This document shows positions 18,761-29,800 of a DNA stretch of 64,000 nt, one piece after another. Each line of letters begins with the position of its first letter. Positions within the stretch are counted from its first letter, which is position 1. The notes under the pieces were generated by a model. It did not search any database. It saw nothing but the letters and a program-made list of their open reading frames with translations, and was not told where the DNA came from. The translations under genes and the position numbers were made by a program. The DNA is from Petasospora fabianii (taxonomy: Eukaryota > Ascomycota > Saccharomycetes > Phaffomycetales > Wickerhamomycetaceae), in contig CP048717.1 of assembly GCA_022641835.1 (NCBI GenBank), positions 186,001-250,000 of the forward strand, written 5' to 3'.

Positions 18761-19354
18761 ATGGCACAAACAGAAGCAATCATTGCCTACGCTGAACCAG
18801 GCACAAGAAATATTCGTATTGGACGGTATAACCCTTACTTTATGCCACACGAGATTCGTAAGGCCGTTGCCGCCAGGGTCATCAAGCACCGCATCATCTT
18901 CTACCATATCCCACCACGTATAATGGAGAAGGTGTACGCAGAGCAGTCTGTGCTCTTGCGCAAGGTCATTGAAACCCCGGAATTAGTAAACTTGTCCTCT
19001 CCGGGTCCATTCATAGCTCTTTTCTGGGAGAAGATCACCGGCATCAAATCCGTTTCTCGTGATGACTACGCATACTTCATCGAAGATCTTCTTATGGATG
19101 GTTCCAAAGTGCTCGATACTCTTGAACAAAAACTTGAAGATAGAGCCACATTGGGTGGTGATCCATCCATAGCAACGGCTCCAGTGTTTGAAAGTTTGGG
19201 AAACTATCTCCCAGATCCAGACAACTTGCCTCTCTTTACCAAGATCGATGAATGGAGCTACGTTGAACCAAGTCAGATCCAGCTAGTCCAGACATCTCCT
19301 AAGCCTGCTACAGCATTTCACATTGTGAAGACTATATTTAAATCATCTTTCTAG
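18761..19354 (+). CDS. Unrecognised 197-residue protein
   Basis: I do not recognise this protein. The ATG at 18761 has a good context (AACAATGGC); in-frame sequence just upstream has no ATG. The product (MAQTEAIIAYAEP...) is soluble-looking with no signal peptide, membrane helix or low-complexity stretch. It has a basic, conserved-looking segment, PYFMPHEIRKAVAARVIKHR, at about 25-44 and an acidic middle at about 101-126. Codon use resembles its neighbours. It may be a fungal orphan family; secondary structure suggests a mixed alpha/beta fold. It sits between PXA1 and PAN1, convergent with PAN1. Confidence 0.75.
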   Translation: MAQTEAIIAYAEPGTRNIRIGRYNPYFMPHEIRKAVAARVIKHRIIFYHIPPRIMEKVYAEQSVLLRKVIETPELVNLSSPGPFIALFWEKITGIKSVSRDDYAYFIEDLLMDGSKVLDTLEQKLEDRATLGGDPSIATAPVFESLGNYLPDPDNLPLFTKIDEWSYVEPSQIQLVQTSPKPATAFHIVKTIFKSSF

Positions 19355-19498
19355 CTGGAACTCTGTTAGATCGTCTTCCTTCATAGCTATCATCTCTCAT
19401 CAACATTGACCGCTAAGATTCCTACAACTACAGCTCGTTTAATCTAGAACACATAGCTTTTAATAATTCAGATTTAGTACAATACCACATCCTTTACA

Positions 19499-22400
19499 TC
19501 AACCAACGACATGCGAATCATCTCTTCTTTTCTGGATATCAGCGAGGAATGCAAATGCTCCACCAGCAGGTGCTGAGGCAGATGGGGCACTTGGGCTTGG
19601 AGCGGCAGGAGCAGGAGGAGCAGGGGGTGGAGGTGGTGCAGCAGAGGTTGGGAGTGGTGGTGGAGGTGCAGCAGAAGTTGAAGTGGCGTGAGGGTGGCAG
19701 ATGTGGTAATGGTGGAGGTGGTGCAGCAGATGTAGGCAATGGTGGTGGAGGTGGCGCAGCAGAAGTTGGAAGTGGTGGAGGGACCGGAGCAGACACCGAT
19801 GGGATAGGTGGTGTAGGGGCCTGTGGAATAGGTGGCGCAGAGGCCTGTGGGATAGGTGGTGCATCTTGCTGTGGAATTTCTGGAGCGGAAAAGGATGGCA
19901 GTGGTGGTGCAGCTGGTGCAGATGTCTCTGGTAATGGTGGTGCAATAGAAGATGGGGCCTCACGCTCGGTATCAGCGATCTGTGTAGCCTCTGGCGCATC
20001 CAGCTGAGGGATTGGTGGAGCAACACCCTGTGGAATTGGAGGAGGAGAAGGAGCCTGTGGTTCTTCAGTGGCAGCAGCAGGCGAAGAAGCAGTTGGCGTA
20101 GCAAACTCCTCAGAGTCAACTCTAGAGATTGCCTCCGATGGAGCAGCTTGGTCTGGCACTGGAGGAGTAAGGCCCTGTGGAATTGGTGGAGCAACAGGAA
20201 TCTGTTCCACCGTGACCTCGGGAACATTTGGTGGGTTTACAACTGGCTCTGCAATTGGAACCGGTGCCGCAGTCACAAGCTCTGGCTCTGGTACTGGAGC
20301 GGCGGGTTCTTCAACCTTAGAAGGCACTGGCGCAGCAACAGGAACCGGTGGTGTAGACACTGATGGGATAGGAGCAGCAATTGGAACTGGTTTTGCCTTT
20401 GGCTTCTCCTCCTTTGGTGTGGCAGCTCTAGCTGGACCCATACCGGAGAACAACAAACCAGCCAAATGAGCAGCACCTTGACGGTTTGGAATTGATTCAT
20501 CATCACTGTCATTCTTATCATCATCGTCACTCCAACCATCATCCTCATCTGCACCACGCTGTGCTGCTCTCTGTGCAGCAATTTTGGTGTGATCGTAGAC
20601 AGGTGAAGGTGCTACTGGTTCGGCCTTGACAGGCGGTGGTCTACCGAATGGGTTGGTGGATGAGATGGAAGCTGGCGGAGTAGAGGCAGCTGGTGGGGTA
20701 GACTTGGCGAATGGGTTTGTGTCATGGTGCTGAAGTGGAGCAGGAGTAGTGGTAGCCTCCGGTTCAGGCTTCTTAACAGCCTGAGGAGTTGGTGCAAAAG
20801 TCTTGACCACCTTTGGTTCAGCAATAACCTCCTCCTCATCGGACTTTTCAGCGTCATCAATTGCCTTGAGGAGTTCGGCACGTCTGGCATCCTTCTCGGC
20901 CTTCTTTTTCAGTTTGAGAGCCTCAAGCTGTTCACGAAGCTTCTTTTCCTCCTCATCCTCTTCGTCTTCTTCGTCAGCAGTTGTTGCCGAAGCTGCTGGC
21001 TTGGCAACACTTCTGGCAGCAGGTGGAGGTGGAGGTGGAGTTGACTTCGCCTGTGGTACCGGCGGACTAGGAACAGCAGGTGATGCTTGCTGTTGCGGTG
21101 GAGTTGGTTGAGCCGGAGCAGCAACCTCGGGCTGTGGAGATGGAGTCGAAGTGACCGGTGGAGTTGACTGGCCCCTTGTTCTGTTGATACCAAACTTGGC
21201 AAGTTTCTCGTTCATTCTCTTCTTAGCCTGCTCCTTAATGTATGCCGCTCTCTCCTCTGGTGTCTTGAAGCTTGCGTAGGAGTCTGGCGTGGAAGGCTTT
21301 GGCCCGACTGGAGGTGGTGCAGCTTTGTTGGCTTCTAACGGAGATGGAGAAGGAGTGGCCGCTGGTGAGGTGCTGGATTGTGGCGGCTGCTGTTGCTGCT
21401 TCTGAGGAGCTGGTGTGGAGCCCATTCTCAACTCCTTGACAAGCTCGGCGACTTCTGGCTGCAACTCAAGACCCAACTCGAACTTTCTGTAGCTGGCGTT
21501 GTCGACACCCTTAGACAAAGAGGTCTGTGCACCTTGAGCCAAATCCTTGATGGTCTTCTCAATGTCATAAATGATTTCTTGGTTCTCCTTGTTGCCCTGC
21601 TTGATCTTGGAGACCTCTTCATTGAACTTTTCCTGCTCAGCATCGATGTCAGCAGTTGGATCACTCACCGGCTTACCAGTCAATGCAGCCATTCTCTGTG
21701 CCAATAGAGCTTTTGATTTGGCCTTTTTCTTATCAGCCTCTGTAACTTCACCGTTCGGACCAGTGCCAATGATGGATGATGGGTTCTGGATCTTGTAAAG
21801 GTTGATCTTGGCATTAGAAATCTCATTATCGATTCTGGAAATCTCACGAATTAAATCTGGAACCTTAGCTGTCAAACTGTTCAATCTGTTCTTAAGACCG
21901 GTCTTATCATTGGAACCAGAAGATCTTGGAAGTGATCTGATTTGGTTTTTCAAGCTTTCAATGGCACTAGTATCGGTTGAGTTAGCAGAGGATGTTGAAG
22001 CGGCGATAGCATTCTCCTTCGTGAGAGACTCCAATGTGTTCTTCTGAACCTCGATCTGACTCTTCAGCAACTCAACGTTAGATACGCCATCGTTAGATGG
22101 ATCAGCAGATCTTCTGTTTTTTGAGGTGTTGAGATCTTCATCATTGTTCTTGAAAGAGGCAGCACCGAATGGTTTCTTGGCAAATGCTGGTGTAGAAAAC
22201 TTCATCTTCTCCTTAGCATCGTTCAAGATCGACTCACTTGTTGGCAACAAAGAGTCAGGCAATCTGTTTGGAAGCTCATGACCATTCAGCTTCTTGTAGA
22301 TCAGCCACATACCGAGAGCAAAACCCTCTCTGGTCAAGTATGGCTTATCCTGCATGTTGACCAAGTTCCAAACTTTTTCTAAATCCTGGCGATTTAAACC

Positions 22401-23690
22401 GGACTTTCTAAAGATCTCAGCACAGATCTTACCTTCTAAACGGCCAGATCTTCTGGCATCGTACTGGTCAAAGATCTTACCGAACTTGTCCTTCTCCTCC
22501 GGCTTAATAAAGTTTTGGTTCTCTGCATGAGAAGCATACTGTTGCAAGTTCTGGAATCCCGTCTTCTGAGGTTGCAACAGACTGGTTTGGAAGAAGGCAT
22601 TGTTACCAACACCGGTTTTCTGTGCCTGTAGCATACCAGTCGGATTGAATCCAGTAGGTTGTGGTTGCAAAGGCTGGAATCCTGTGTTCAGTGGCTGCAA
22701 TGGCTGGAATCCCGTAGTCTGTGGCTGAAGTGGCTGGTAGCCGGTGGATTGTGGTTGAAGTGGCTGAGAGAACCCGGTTCTTTGTGGCTGAAGAGGTTGG
22801 TAGCCTGTAGCCTGAGCCTGCAATGGCTGATATCCACCGAAAGAGATCTGTGGCATGCCTGTTGGTTGACCGACCAATGGTTGGGCAGACTGCTGGAACT
22901 GGAGGCCACCGAGCTGGTTCAAAGTGTTTAGCTGGGACAAATTGTCGAATGGGGTCTTGGATTTGGCAGGTGCTTCCTCTGGAATACTGAAGTTGATGGC
23001 ATCGACAAATCCTTCAACTTCCCTCTTAATGTTAGAGTCGAGTTGGTATGGAATGCTCTGACCTCTCAGGGCAACGTTGACCAAGTGCAAGGCGAGACAG
23101 AACTCTGGGAAGAGCAATTGGCCAGATTTGTTGAGATCAGAGAGTTCCCAGATCTTGGCAAGACTCTGTGGTGGCAAGCCAGATTTGAGCAAGATGTCAC
23201 GGGCAGCGGAATCAGAGATGGCGATGGATCCCTTGGTGACGGCACTGCGGAATAATGTCTCAAACTTCTGCTGATCGGCAGCGGTGATGAAGGACAATCT
23301 GATGTTTGGAATTTTGAGGTCGTCGTTCTTCTCAGTCTGCTGGGCAGCGGATGTAAAACCAGTCTGCTGCGGCTGCAATGGCTGTTGGACGCCATACCCA
23401 GTCTGTTGAGGCTGGAGGCCATACTGAGAACCACCGAGGTATCCGGTCTGCTGTGGTTGGATGAAACCCGTCTGTTGTGGGTACAATGGCTGGGCTTGAC
23501 CAAAAGAGGTGGCCGGAGGACCCATCTGCTGACCGAAGGAGGTCTGTGGAGGCATCTGCTGCTGTTGTTGCTGCTGTTGAGGCTGGTACTGGCCGTAGGC
23601 ACCCTGTTGCTGCTGGAACTGGGGTTGGTAGCCGGTTTGCTGGTAGCCCAGCGGCTGCTGGCCGTTCTGCTGTGCGTATCCGTTGTACAT
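19499..23690 (-). CDS. PAN1: Endocytic actin regulator Pan1, frame break near the C-terminus
   Basis: Pan1 is the EH-domain scaffold that activates Arp2/3 at endocytic sites, working with End3 and Sla1. The N-terminus is Gln-rich with about 14 LxxQxTG repeats, the Prk1/Ark1 phosphorylation motif, within 1-380. EH domain 1 spans about 128-215 and EH domain 2 about 395-480. A coiled coil follows (about 555-730), then Pro/Ala/Glu-rich sequence and a polyproline tail. The main frame runs from 23690 and reaches a stop at 19539, but its last 45-50 residues are atypical (Cys-rich). The expected PPPLPTSAAPPPPP repeat and a WH2-like end, FLADIQKRRDD, continue in another frame to 19499, so a net one-base shift lies at about 19680-19730. 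It may be an assembly error in a repetitive GC-rich stretch or a real change. The intact product would be about 1395 residues. Confidence 0.9.
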
Positions 23691-23995
23691 AGCAGCTACT
23701 CGGCGGTTGGGTTGCGTTGTATCTCGTTGGCGTAACGAGTTGGTTGTTGACGGCTAATGGTGGTGACGTTCGTGTTATTCTCAAGGCTGAGATTCCACCA
23801 CTGTTCCAATCGGGCGAAGGCGCGCGCGACCGCGGCGAAGATGGGGGGGGGCAGTTGGCAGTTAAGTTATGTCGTGTGGGGGATTCTCTGGTGAGATACT
23901 CTAGATGCTAATTAAATGCTGTCTACAAACTCAAACCTTTGATAGTTCTATTAAGGAATTATACGTTTTTGAAGACCCCACGCTGAGACCACGCG
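23691..23995. other. Intergenic region, PAN1 upstream / INO4 3' side
   Basis: PAN1 promoter and INO4 terminator. A G8 run lies near 23843, next to a CG-rich segment. No gene seen. Confidence 0.5.
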
Positions 23996-24364
23996 TCACC
24001 GCTGTGCACTGGGGGCACCGTTGGGGAAGACGATCTTGAGTGATTGGTCGACGGGGACACCTTTGGCTTCCAGCCGAAGCAGCAACTCTTCGTTCTCCTC
24101 GTACAATCGTACTAGGTGCTCACTCGTGCGGTCCATCACCAGCTGCTCCGATCTCGAGTCGCTCTCCTTGAGGTCGGGCACCATGATGGCTAGCTTAAGA
24201 AACGCGTCTCGGATGGCTTGACGACGCTTGTGCTCGGACTCGATATGGTGGCGTTTCTTCTCCTCATCCGTGAGAAAAGAGGCCCTCTTCCTGCTCTTAG
24301 ACTTGACTGGGGCTTCTGTGGAGTCCGTGGACTCCGGTGTCGGGTCGTGGGAGCTGGAGGACAT
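23996..24364 (-). CDS. INO4: bHLH transcription factor Ino4-like
   Basis: A 122-residue basic helix-loop-helix protein. Ino4 pairs with Ino2 on CATRTGAAAT elements to switch on phospholipid synthesis genes. The start at 24364 gives MSSSSHDPTPE; upstream in-frame sequence is not used. The basic region KRHHIESEHKRRQAIRDAF (about 38-56) keeps the H-x3-E-x3-R contact pattern, followed by helix 1, a short loop with DLKESDSRSEQ and helix 2, whose end YEENEELLLRLE may extend as a short zipper. S. cerevisiae Ino4 has the closely similar VPDLQPQESRSE loop. The neighbour on the right is the YOL107W-type gene, as in S. cerevisiae (INO4 is YOL108C). Confidence 0.88.
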   Translation of the reverse strand: MSSSSHDPTPESTDSTEAPVKSKSRKRASFLTDEEKKRHHIESEHKRRQAIRDAFLKLAIMVPDLKESDSRSEQLVMDRTSEHLVRLYEENEELLLRLEAKGVPVDQSLKIVFPNGAPSAQR

Positions 24365-24907
24365 TGTGTTGATTTGGTTGGACGGTACCTGGCAGTAGGC
24401 GGCAGTAGGCAGTAGCAGACAAAAAAGAGGACTAACTGTGCCTGAATGTTGTAAGTCTTTGTACCTCAGCGAGTGTAAAGACAAGATGAGCTAGACGCAA
24501 AAAAGGCAATGTATATACCACCTGCACCACCAGTGAAGTAGGCTATGTGATTTCCTGCTAAGCCTGTAAACGGTACCAAAAGCTCACGGGCCCGAAGGCC
24601 CTTTCCTGGCTTCATCGCGCTCGAATTAAAAAAGACACGTCCCTTGTTCTCATTTATTCCCCAGCTTTCACCACGCGTCCTAAGAGAATATCAGCAGTCC
24701 ACCACACCGCTGTTGTCGACTCGTACGACGCCATTGAGCTTCTCTAAATCTTTAAACCACTGTGCTCCTGCCCTTCAGTGCTCGATAAGACCTTGAGTCA
24801 CTCGTCTTGATCAAGCCACCGATAATAACTGAACCCACGTTCACTATCCTACACCCACCAAAATCGGTCTCATTACATTCGCCATAGGATACTTCGTCTT
24901 CCACAAG
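24365..24907. other. Divergent promoter region, INO4 / YOL107W-type gene
   Basis: A 543-bp spacer between divergent starts. It contains an ACGCGT word near 24673. No gene seen. Confidence 0.5.
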
Positions 24908-25948
24908 ATGTCGTCCTTCACATCCAGAATCGGCATGTCGAACCTAAGTGTTCCCCCAGCCACTAAGGGTCTCTTGATCGCCACAACGGCTGGCTCGCTC
25001 CTTCTCCAATTCTTGAAACGTAAGGTGTATAAGGAGCTTGTGACAGGTGGTGCCAATAACGTTGACTACGAAAAGATCATCGTGCCTTATCTCCAATTGA
25101 TCCCAAACCACACACTTCTCCACCCATGGACTGTCGTCACTGCAGTGTTTGTCGACATGTACATCTGGAGATTCATCTTCTCCATCATAGTGATGTTCTT
25201 TGCCGGTAAGTTCATCGAAAGATCCTGGTCTAGTAAAGAGCTCATCAAGTTTGTCACCATTGTTGGTGCCTTCTCTAACCTTGGTACTTCCCTATCCTTG
25301 ATCTTTATCAACCTCATCTTCGGTACAGCCTTCTTTAACATCCCTGTCGATGGAAACATTTGCGTCTTGATCTCGTACATCGTTGTTTTCAAGCAATTGA
25401 TCCCTGAACACTCCATCGTTCTCTTCAAAGGTGTTGCCCAGACAAGAGTCAAACAGGTGCCGCTCTTGACACTCATCGTCATCACCATCGTTTCCGCCGC
25501 CAATCAATCTCTCACCCCTGCACTGCAATCCTGGATTGGCTTCCTCGTTTCATGGATCTATCTCAGATTCTTCCAACCAAACGTTGTCGATCCAGCCTTA
25601 CCAAACCCGAACGGAGTCGTTGGTGTTCAAAAAATCTATGGTGACGCCTCTGACACCTTCTCCCTTGTGCATTTCTTCCCAGATGCTCTCACTCCAATCC
25701 TCTCGCCTATTTTTGACCAGTTCTACGAGCTCGCCATCCAATTGGGACTGTTGACAAGATTCGACCAGGCTGATGTCGAAGAAAGTAATGCTAGAGCTGG
25801 AAGAAGAGCTGCTGGTATTCCTGGCTCATCTGCTGCTTCATCAGATGCTAGAAATGCCGCAGAGAGAAGAAGACAGGTTGCCTTGAAAGTGTTGGAGGAG
25901 AGAATCAACGACGATTCAAGGGCCGAACCTGCTACCTCGAGCGCATAA
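24908..25948 (+). CDS. TMEM115/DUF1751 rhomboid-like membrane protein (YOL107W type)
   Basis: A 346-residue multispanning protein of the TMEM115 family (DUF1751), a rhomboid-like fold without protease residues. Human TMEM115 is a Golgi protein linked to retrograde traffic; the yeast protein YOL107W is uncharacterised. About six hydrophobic segments lie between 20 and 215. The conserved features are LHPWTVVTAVFVD (about 71-83) and FAGKFIERSWSSKELIKF (about 99-116). The C-terminal third is hydrophilic and Ala/Arg-rich, likely cytosolic. An Ala-rich charged helix near 315-335 is a possible coiled coil. Adjacency to INO4 is conserved with S. cerevisiae. Confidence 0.88.
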   Translation: MSSFTSRIGMSNLSVPPATKGLLIATTAGSLLLQFLKRKVYKELVTGGANNVDYEKIIVPYLQLIPNHTLLHPWTVVTAVFVDMYIWRFIFSIIVMFFAGKFIERSWSSKELIKFVTIVGAFSNLGTSLSLIFINLIFGTAFFNIPVDGNICVLISYIVVFKQLIPEHSIVLFKGVAQTRVKQVPLLTLIVITIVSAANQSLTPALQSWIGFLVSWIYLRFFQPNVVDPALPNPNGVVGVQKIYGDASDTFSLVHFFPDALTPILSPIFDQFYELAIQLGLLTRFDQADVEESNARAGRRAAGIPGSSAASSDARNAAERRRQVALKVLEERINDDSRAEPATSSA

Positions 25949-26187
25949 ACCATGGCTTTATTATGTATTACATATCGGAATTAAAGGAATATTGATGTTC
26001 AAATCAACCAGTCTTAACTTGTAATGATCAATTAAGTTCATAGCTCTTCTTTCGATATCACAGGCGCGCATCAAATAGCATGAGTCCGCTTATGCAGAAG
26101 TCTGCGCTTTTGCCCATGTTCCCACCTTGGGCTTGAGCATGTGATATATGGCGCATGGAAGATTTAATGAAAGCTCTGGGCTGAAAT

Positions 26188-26203
26188 AAAAAAAAAAAAA
26201 AAA
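26188..26203. repeat. A16 homopolymer
   Basis: A run of 16 adenines in non-coding DNA downstream of the tRNA gene. Confidence 0.9.
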
Positions 26204-26256
26204 TACATAAAAACCCCCTAAGCTCTTCGGTGGTCTCCGGTATAATAACCGGAGGC

Positions 26257-26263
26257 AAAAAAA
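26257..26263 (-). terminator. Pol III terminator (T7) of tRNA-Asn
   Basis: Seven T on the minus strand directly after the tRNA discriminator base, the usual RNA polymerase III stop signal. Confidence 0.9.
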
Positions 26264-26337
26264 CGACCTCGGGCGGGGTCGAACCGCCGATCTCACGATT
26301 AACAGTCGTGCGCCTTAACCAACTTGGCCACGAAGTC
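26264..26337 (-). tRNA. tRNA-Asn, anticodon GTT
   Basis: A 74-nt tRNA without intron. The acceptor stem pairs GACTTCG with CGAGGTC (one G-T pair), with discriminator G. The D arm contains CCAAGTTGGTTAAGG, the anticodon loop CTGTTAA has GTT, and the T arm holds GGTTCGACCCC, the B box. It closely matches yeast tRNA-Asn(GTT). Confidence 0.97.
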
Positions 26338-26866
26338 ATCTTATGATAAGTTTTTGTTCCATTCTGCCAGCACACTACCACTGCAGTTCATGGTCACGTG
26401 AAGGATAATAACAAGCTAGGATGATGGGGTCGTTTTGGTGCAAGTGAGCTACAGAGCTGTGATTAGTGATACCTACACTTTCATGTGTACAGTCTGGGTA
26501 CTTGTTATACCTAAGAAGAAGTCCAAATGAAGATCATAGACCTATGCCTAAAGAAAATGGCGCGGACCAGCAGTCGGTGTTTAACCAGCTACACTTCAAT
26601 AAAGAAACACTCAATTTACTGATAACTATAGAAGACAAAATTTAGCAGAATGCTTGGTATCTATGATATTTGGTGCGGATGAAATATCCACTAAAAAGAT
26701 GACCTGAAGGTCAGCAAAGAATATTAGTAACGACCACAAGGAAAGTCAAGAGGTCTGTATCAAACGTGATATATTAATAAGAATGCCGGAAAGTCACATT
26801 TGGTGGAGGAGAAGAAGAAGAAGAAGAAGAAGAAGAAGAAGAGAACGAAAAAGGGGAAGAATGTAC
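26338..26866. other. Intergenic region upstream of tRNA-Asn / yapsin-like 3' side
   Basis: Ty-type elements often insert upstream of tRNA genes, but I found no LTR-like ends or repeats here. A (GAA)n run lies at 26811-26841. No gene seen. Confidence 0.55.
26811..26841. repeat. (GAA)n microsatellite
   Basis: About ten GAA triplets, 25 bp past the stop of the yapsin-like gene in its 3' region. Confidence 0.95.
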
Positions 26867-29800
26867 TTAGATCATTAGGAAGAAGAGCAAAACACCGGTA
26901 ATACCTCCAGCACTCAAAACATTAGCTGCTGCTTCATATTGACTAATGGAAACAGAGCTAGAACCCTCAGAAGTGGTAGTGATGGCGGCAGAGAGAAGTG
27001 TGGAGGCGGAAGAGGTCAAAGAAGAATCAGAAATGGTGGAGTATTCAGTGGCAGTCGAGTAGCTGGTGGACTTCATCTCAGCGACATCAGCTGAAGTGGT
27101 AGCACCTGCCTGTAATGTAGACGATGTAGTCTGAGCATTCTTTGTAGCGGAGTTCAAAGCGGTGGAAGCACCAGAAGTCTCAGTGGCACTATCACCAGCT
27201 GGAGTAGCCTTGGTGGAGCTCTTGTGAAGAGTACCAGATGCAAGAGTCACGGTATTTGCAATTGTCTTGGAGTCAGCCTGGGTGGATGGTGCAGACTCAG
27301 CTCTCTTAGTGGAAGCGTCAGCAGAAGAAGCAGTAGCAGTAGCAGTCTGAGCAGCAGTACCAGATTGAGAAGCAGCTGTAGAAGCTTCAGATGGAGTGGC
27401 AGTCTCAGAAGTCAGTGGGCAGAAGGTACTGTACTCAGTAACAACGCCAGAAGAAGTGATTGTTACAACAGTGAGTCCAGTTGTCACGATAGCTGAGGTA
27501 CATGACTCTTCTTCACAAGAGGTCACAGTGATAACAGTGGTTTCAATGAGATCGGTCGTAGTTATGGATGTGGAAAGTGTTGTGAACGCAGAGGTTGAAG
27601 AGGACGACTCAAATTCAGCTGGAACAGATGAAGACAAACCTGGTAAAGAAGAGGAGGACATAGACTCAGAATGAGGACCACCTGCAGAGGAAGTGGACAC
27701 CCCTTCAGAGGAAGACTCGGTGGCAGAGGACTCAACAGAGGTCTCAGTAGAGGAGAACTCAGCAGAGGACTCAGTAGCAGAGGACTCAACAGTGGACTCG
27801 GTGGCAGAGGACTCAGTGGAAGAAGACACAGCAGAGGACTCGGTGGCAGAGGACTCAACAGACGTCTCAGTAGAGGACTCAGTAGAGGAGAACTCAGCAG
27901 AGGACTCAGTGGAAGAAGACACAGCAGAGGACTCGGTGGCAGAGGACTCAACAGTGGACTCAGTAGAGGAGGACTCAACAGAGGACTCAGTGAAAGAGGA
28001 CTCAGCAGTGGACTCAACAGTGGGCTCAGTAGAGGACTCAACAGTGGACTCAGTAGAGGAGAACACAGCAGAGGACTCAGTGGAAGAAGACACAGCAGAG
28101 GACTCGGTGGCAGAGGACTCAACAGAGGTCTGAGTAGAGGAGAACTCAGCAGAGGACTCAGTAGCAGTAGAAGAGGACTCTGTGGAAGAGGACTCAACAG
28201 TGGACTCAGTAGAAGAAGACTCAGTGGAAGACGATCCAACAGAGGCGGATGTAGTAGTACAGGACTCAGTAGTAGACTCAGTAGAAGAGGACTCAACAGT
28301 GGACTCTGTGGAAGAGGACCCAGCAGAGGACTCTGTAGAAGAAGACTCAGTGGAAGACGATCCAACAGAGGTGGATGTAGTAGTACAGGACTCAGTAGTA
28401 GACTCAGTAGAAGAGGACTCAACAGTGGACTCTGTAGAAGAAGACTCAGTGGAAGACGATCCAACAGAGGCGGATGTAGTAGTACAGGACTCAGTAGTAG
28501 ACTCAGTAGAAGAGGACTCAACAGTGGACTTAGTGGCAGAGGACTCAACAGTGGACTCTGTGGAAGAGGAAACAGAAGAGGACTCAGTAGAAGATCCAAC
28601 AGAAGAGGATGTAGTAGAACAGGACTCAGACGAAGATGTTACCTCGGAAAAGGTAGACTCAACTGGAGCAGAGGAAGAGACCTGTGGGGCGGAAGAGGAT
28701 ACTTCTTTGCTAGAAAGCGTTTCAACTGGAACAGAGGAAGACTCAGATGGAACAAATGTAGACTTCTCTTCAGTAGAAGTTGTGGATGAAGCCAAAGAGG
28801 TTGTCTCTGGTGGTGGTGAGGTAACAGAAGTTGACTTGGTTGTAGTCTTTTGGGTGGAGCGGGTTTCGGTACACTGGCACTTGAAAGTAGTCTTGGAAGT
28901 GTAAGTGGATTCGTATGGATTGTAGGTGGTGATCACATCACAGGAGTCTGAAGAAGTACTGTAAGCTTCGAAGCACTTGAGCTCTGATTCTGGCTTGGTG
29001 GAAAAGATAGTAGTGGTGGCTGGCTCGGTGCAGGAAATCTTGTTGGGGGTGTCGAGCTGGGTTTTGGTGTAGCACTCACCCTTGGTTGTGGATGGGACAA
29101 AGTCAGAGACATCGACAAAGCTAGACTCACCGTCATAGTACTTACCAATCAAAACATTACCTTCTTCAGCATCGAAACCCAAGAACAAGTCAGAGAAGAA
29201 GGAGTAACCAAGCTCAAAGGAGTCTCCGGAGACGATATCGCTAAGGGCACAGATGTCATTGGTCTGATCAATGGAGGAGACAAAGTGGGAGAAAGAGAAA
29301 TCATGCTTGAAGTCACCAAAGTCCAAAGTCAAAGCTGAGATACCGGAACATGGGAACACGTAATCACCGTAGGTCTCTTCGTAAGAAGCTCCGAAGTAGT
29401 TCAACAAAGCCTTGTAGACATCGGATGGGACGGTGAGACCAGCCTCGGCACCAGTGTTGAAAGTCAAGGAGTAAGTGTTACCACCAGAGAGGGAGGTACA
29501 TTCAGCAACGAAATCCCAAAGCTTGACTGACCAAGAGTTGGAGTCGATACATGGCAAAGCGATCAAGTCACCTTCAAACTTACCAGTATCCATACCACCA
29601 AAAGTAAATCCACTATCCTCTTGAGAAGCATCACCACAGACAGAGAAAAACTTTCTGTAGATCAAGCCTGCATCTTTCAAGTAGTCAAGGAATCCAGTAG
29701 TTGAGGAGTCAGAGCAGTATGCCAAACCGAGAACGTTGGCATCACCAGAGTCGACCAGGGTATAATCCAAGTCACAGGACTGGGAGCTCTGGCTGTCAAA

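Larger units (their letters stand above)
25949..26263. other. Intergenic region, YOL107W-type 3' side / tRNA-Asn 3' side
   Basis: Contains an A16 run at 26188-26203 and the tRNA terminator. No gene seen. Confidence 0.6.

Noticed and set aside
26338-26866. Possible LTR or Ty remnant upstream of tRNA-Asn
   Set aside because: Checked because such elements favour tRNA flanks, but no terminal TG...CA repeats, primer-binding site or coding remnants were seen.
27671-28789. A 372-codon plus-strand frame rich in Arg/Gly/Leu/Ser
   Set aside because: It is the antisense of the Ser/Thr/Glu repeats of the yapsin-like gene; repeats keep several frames open by chance.
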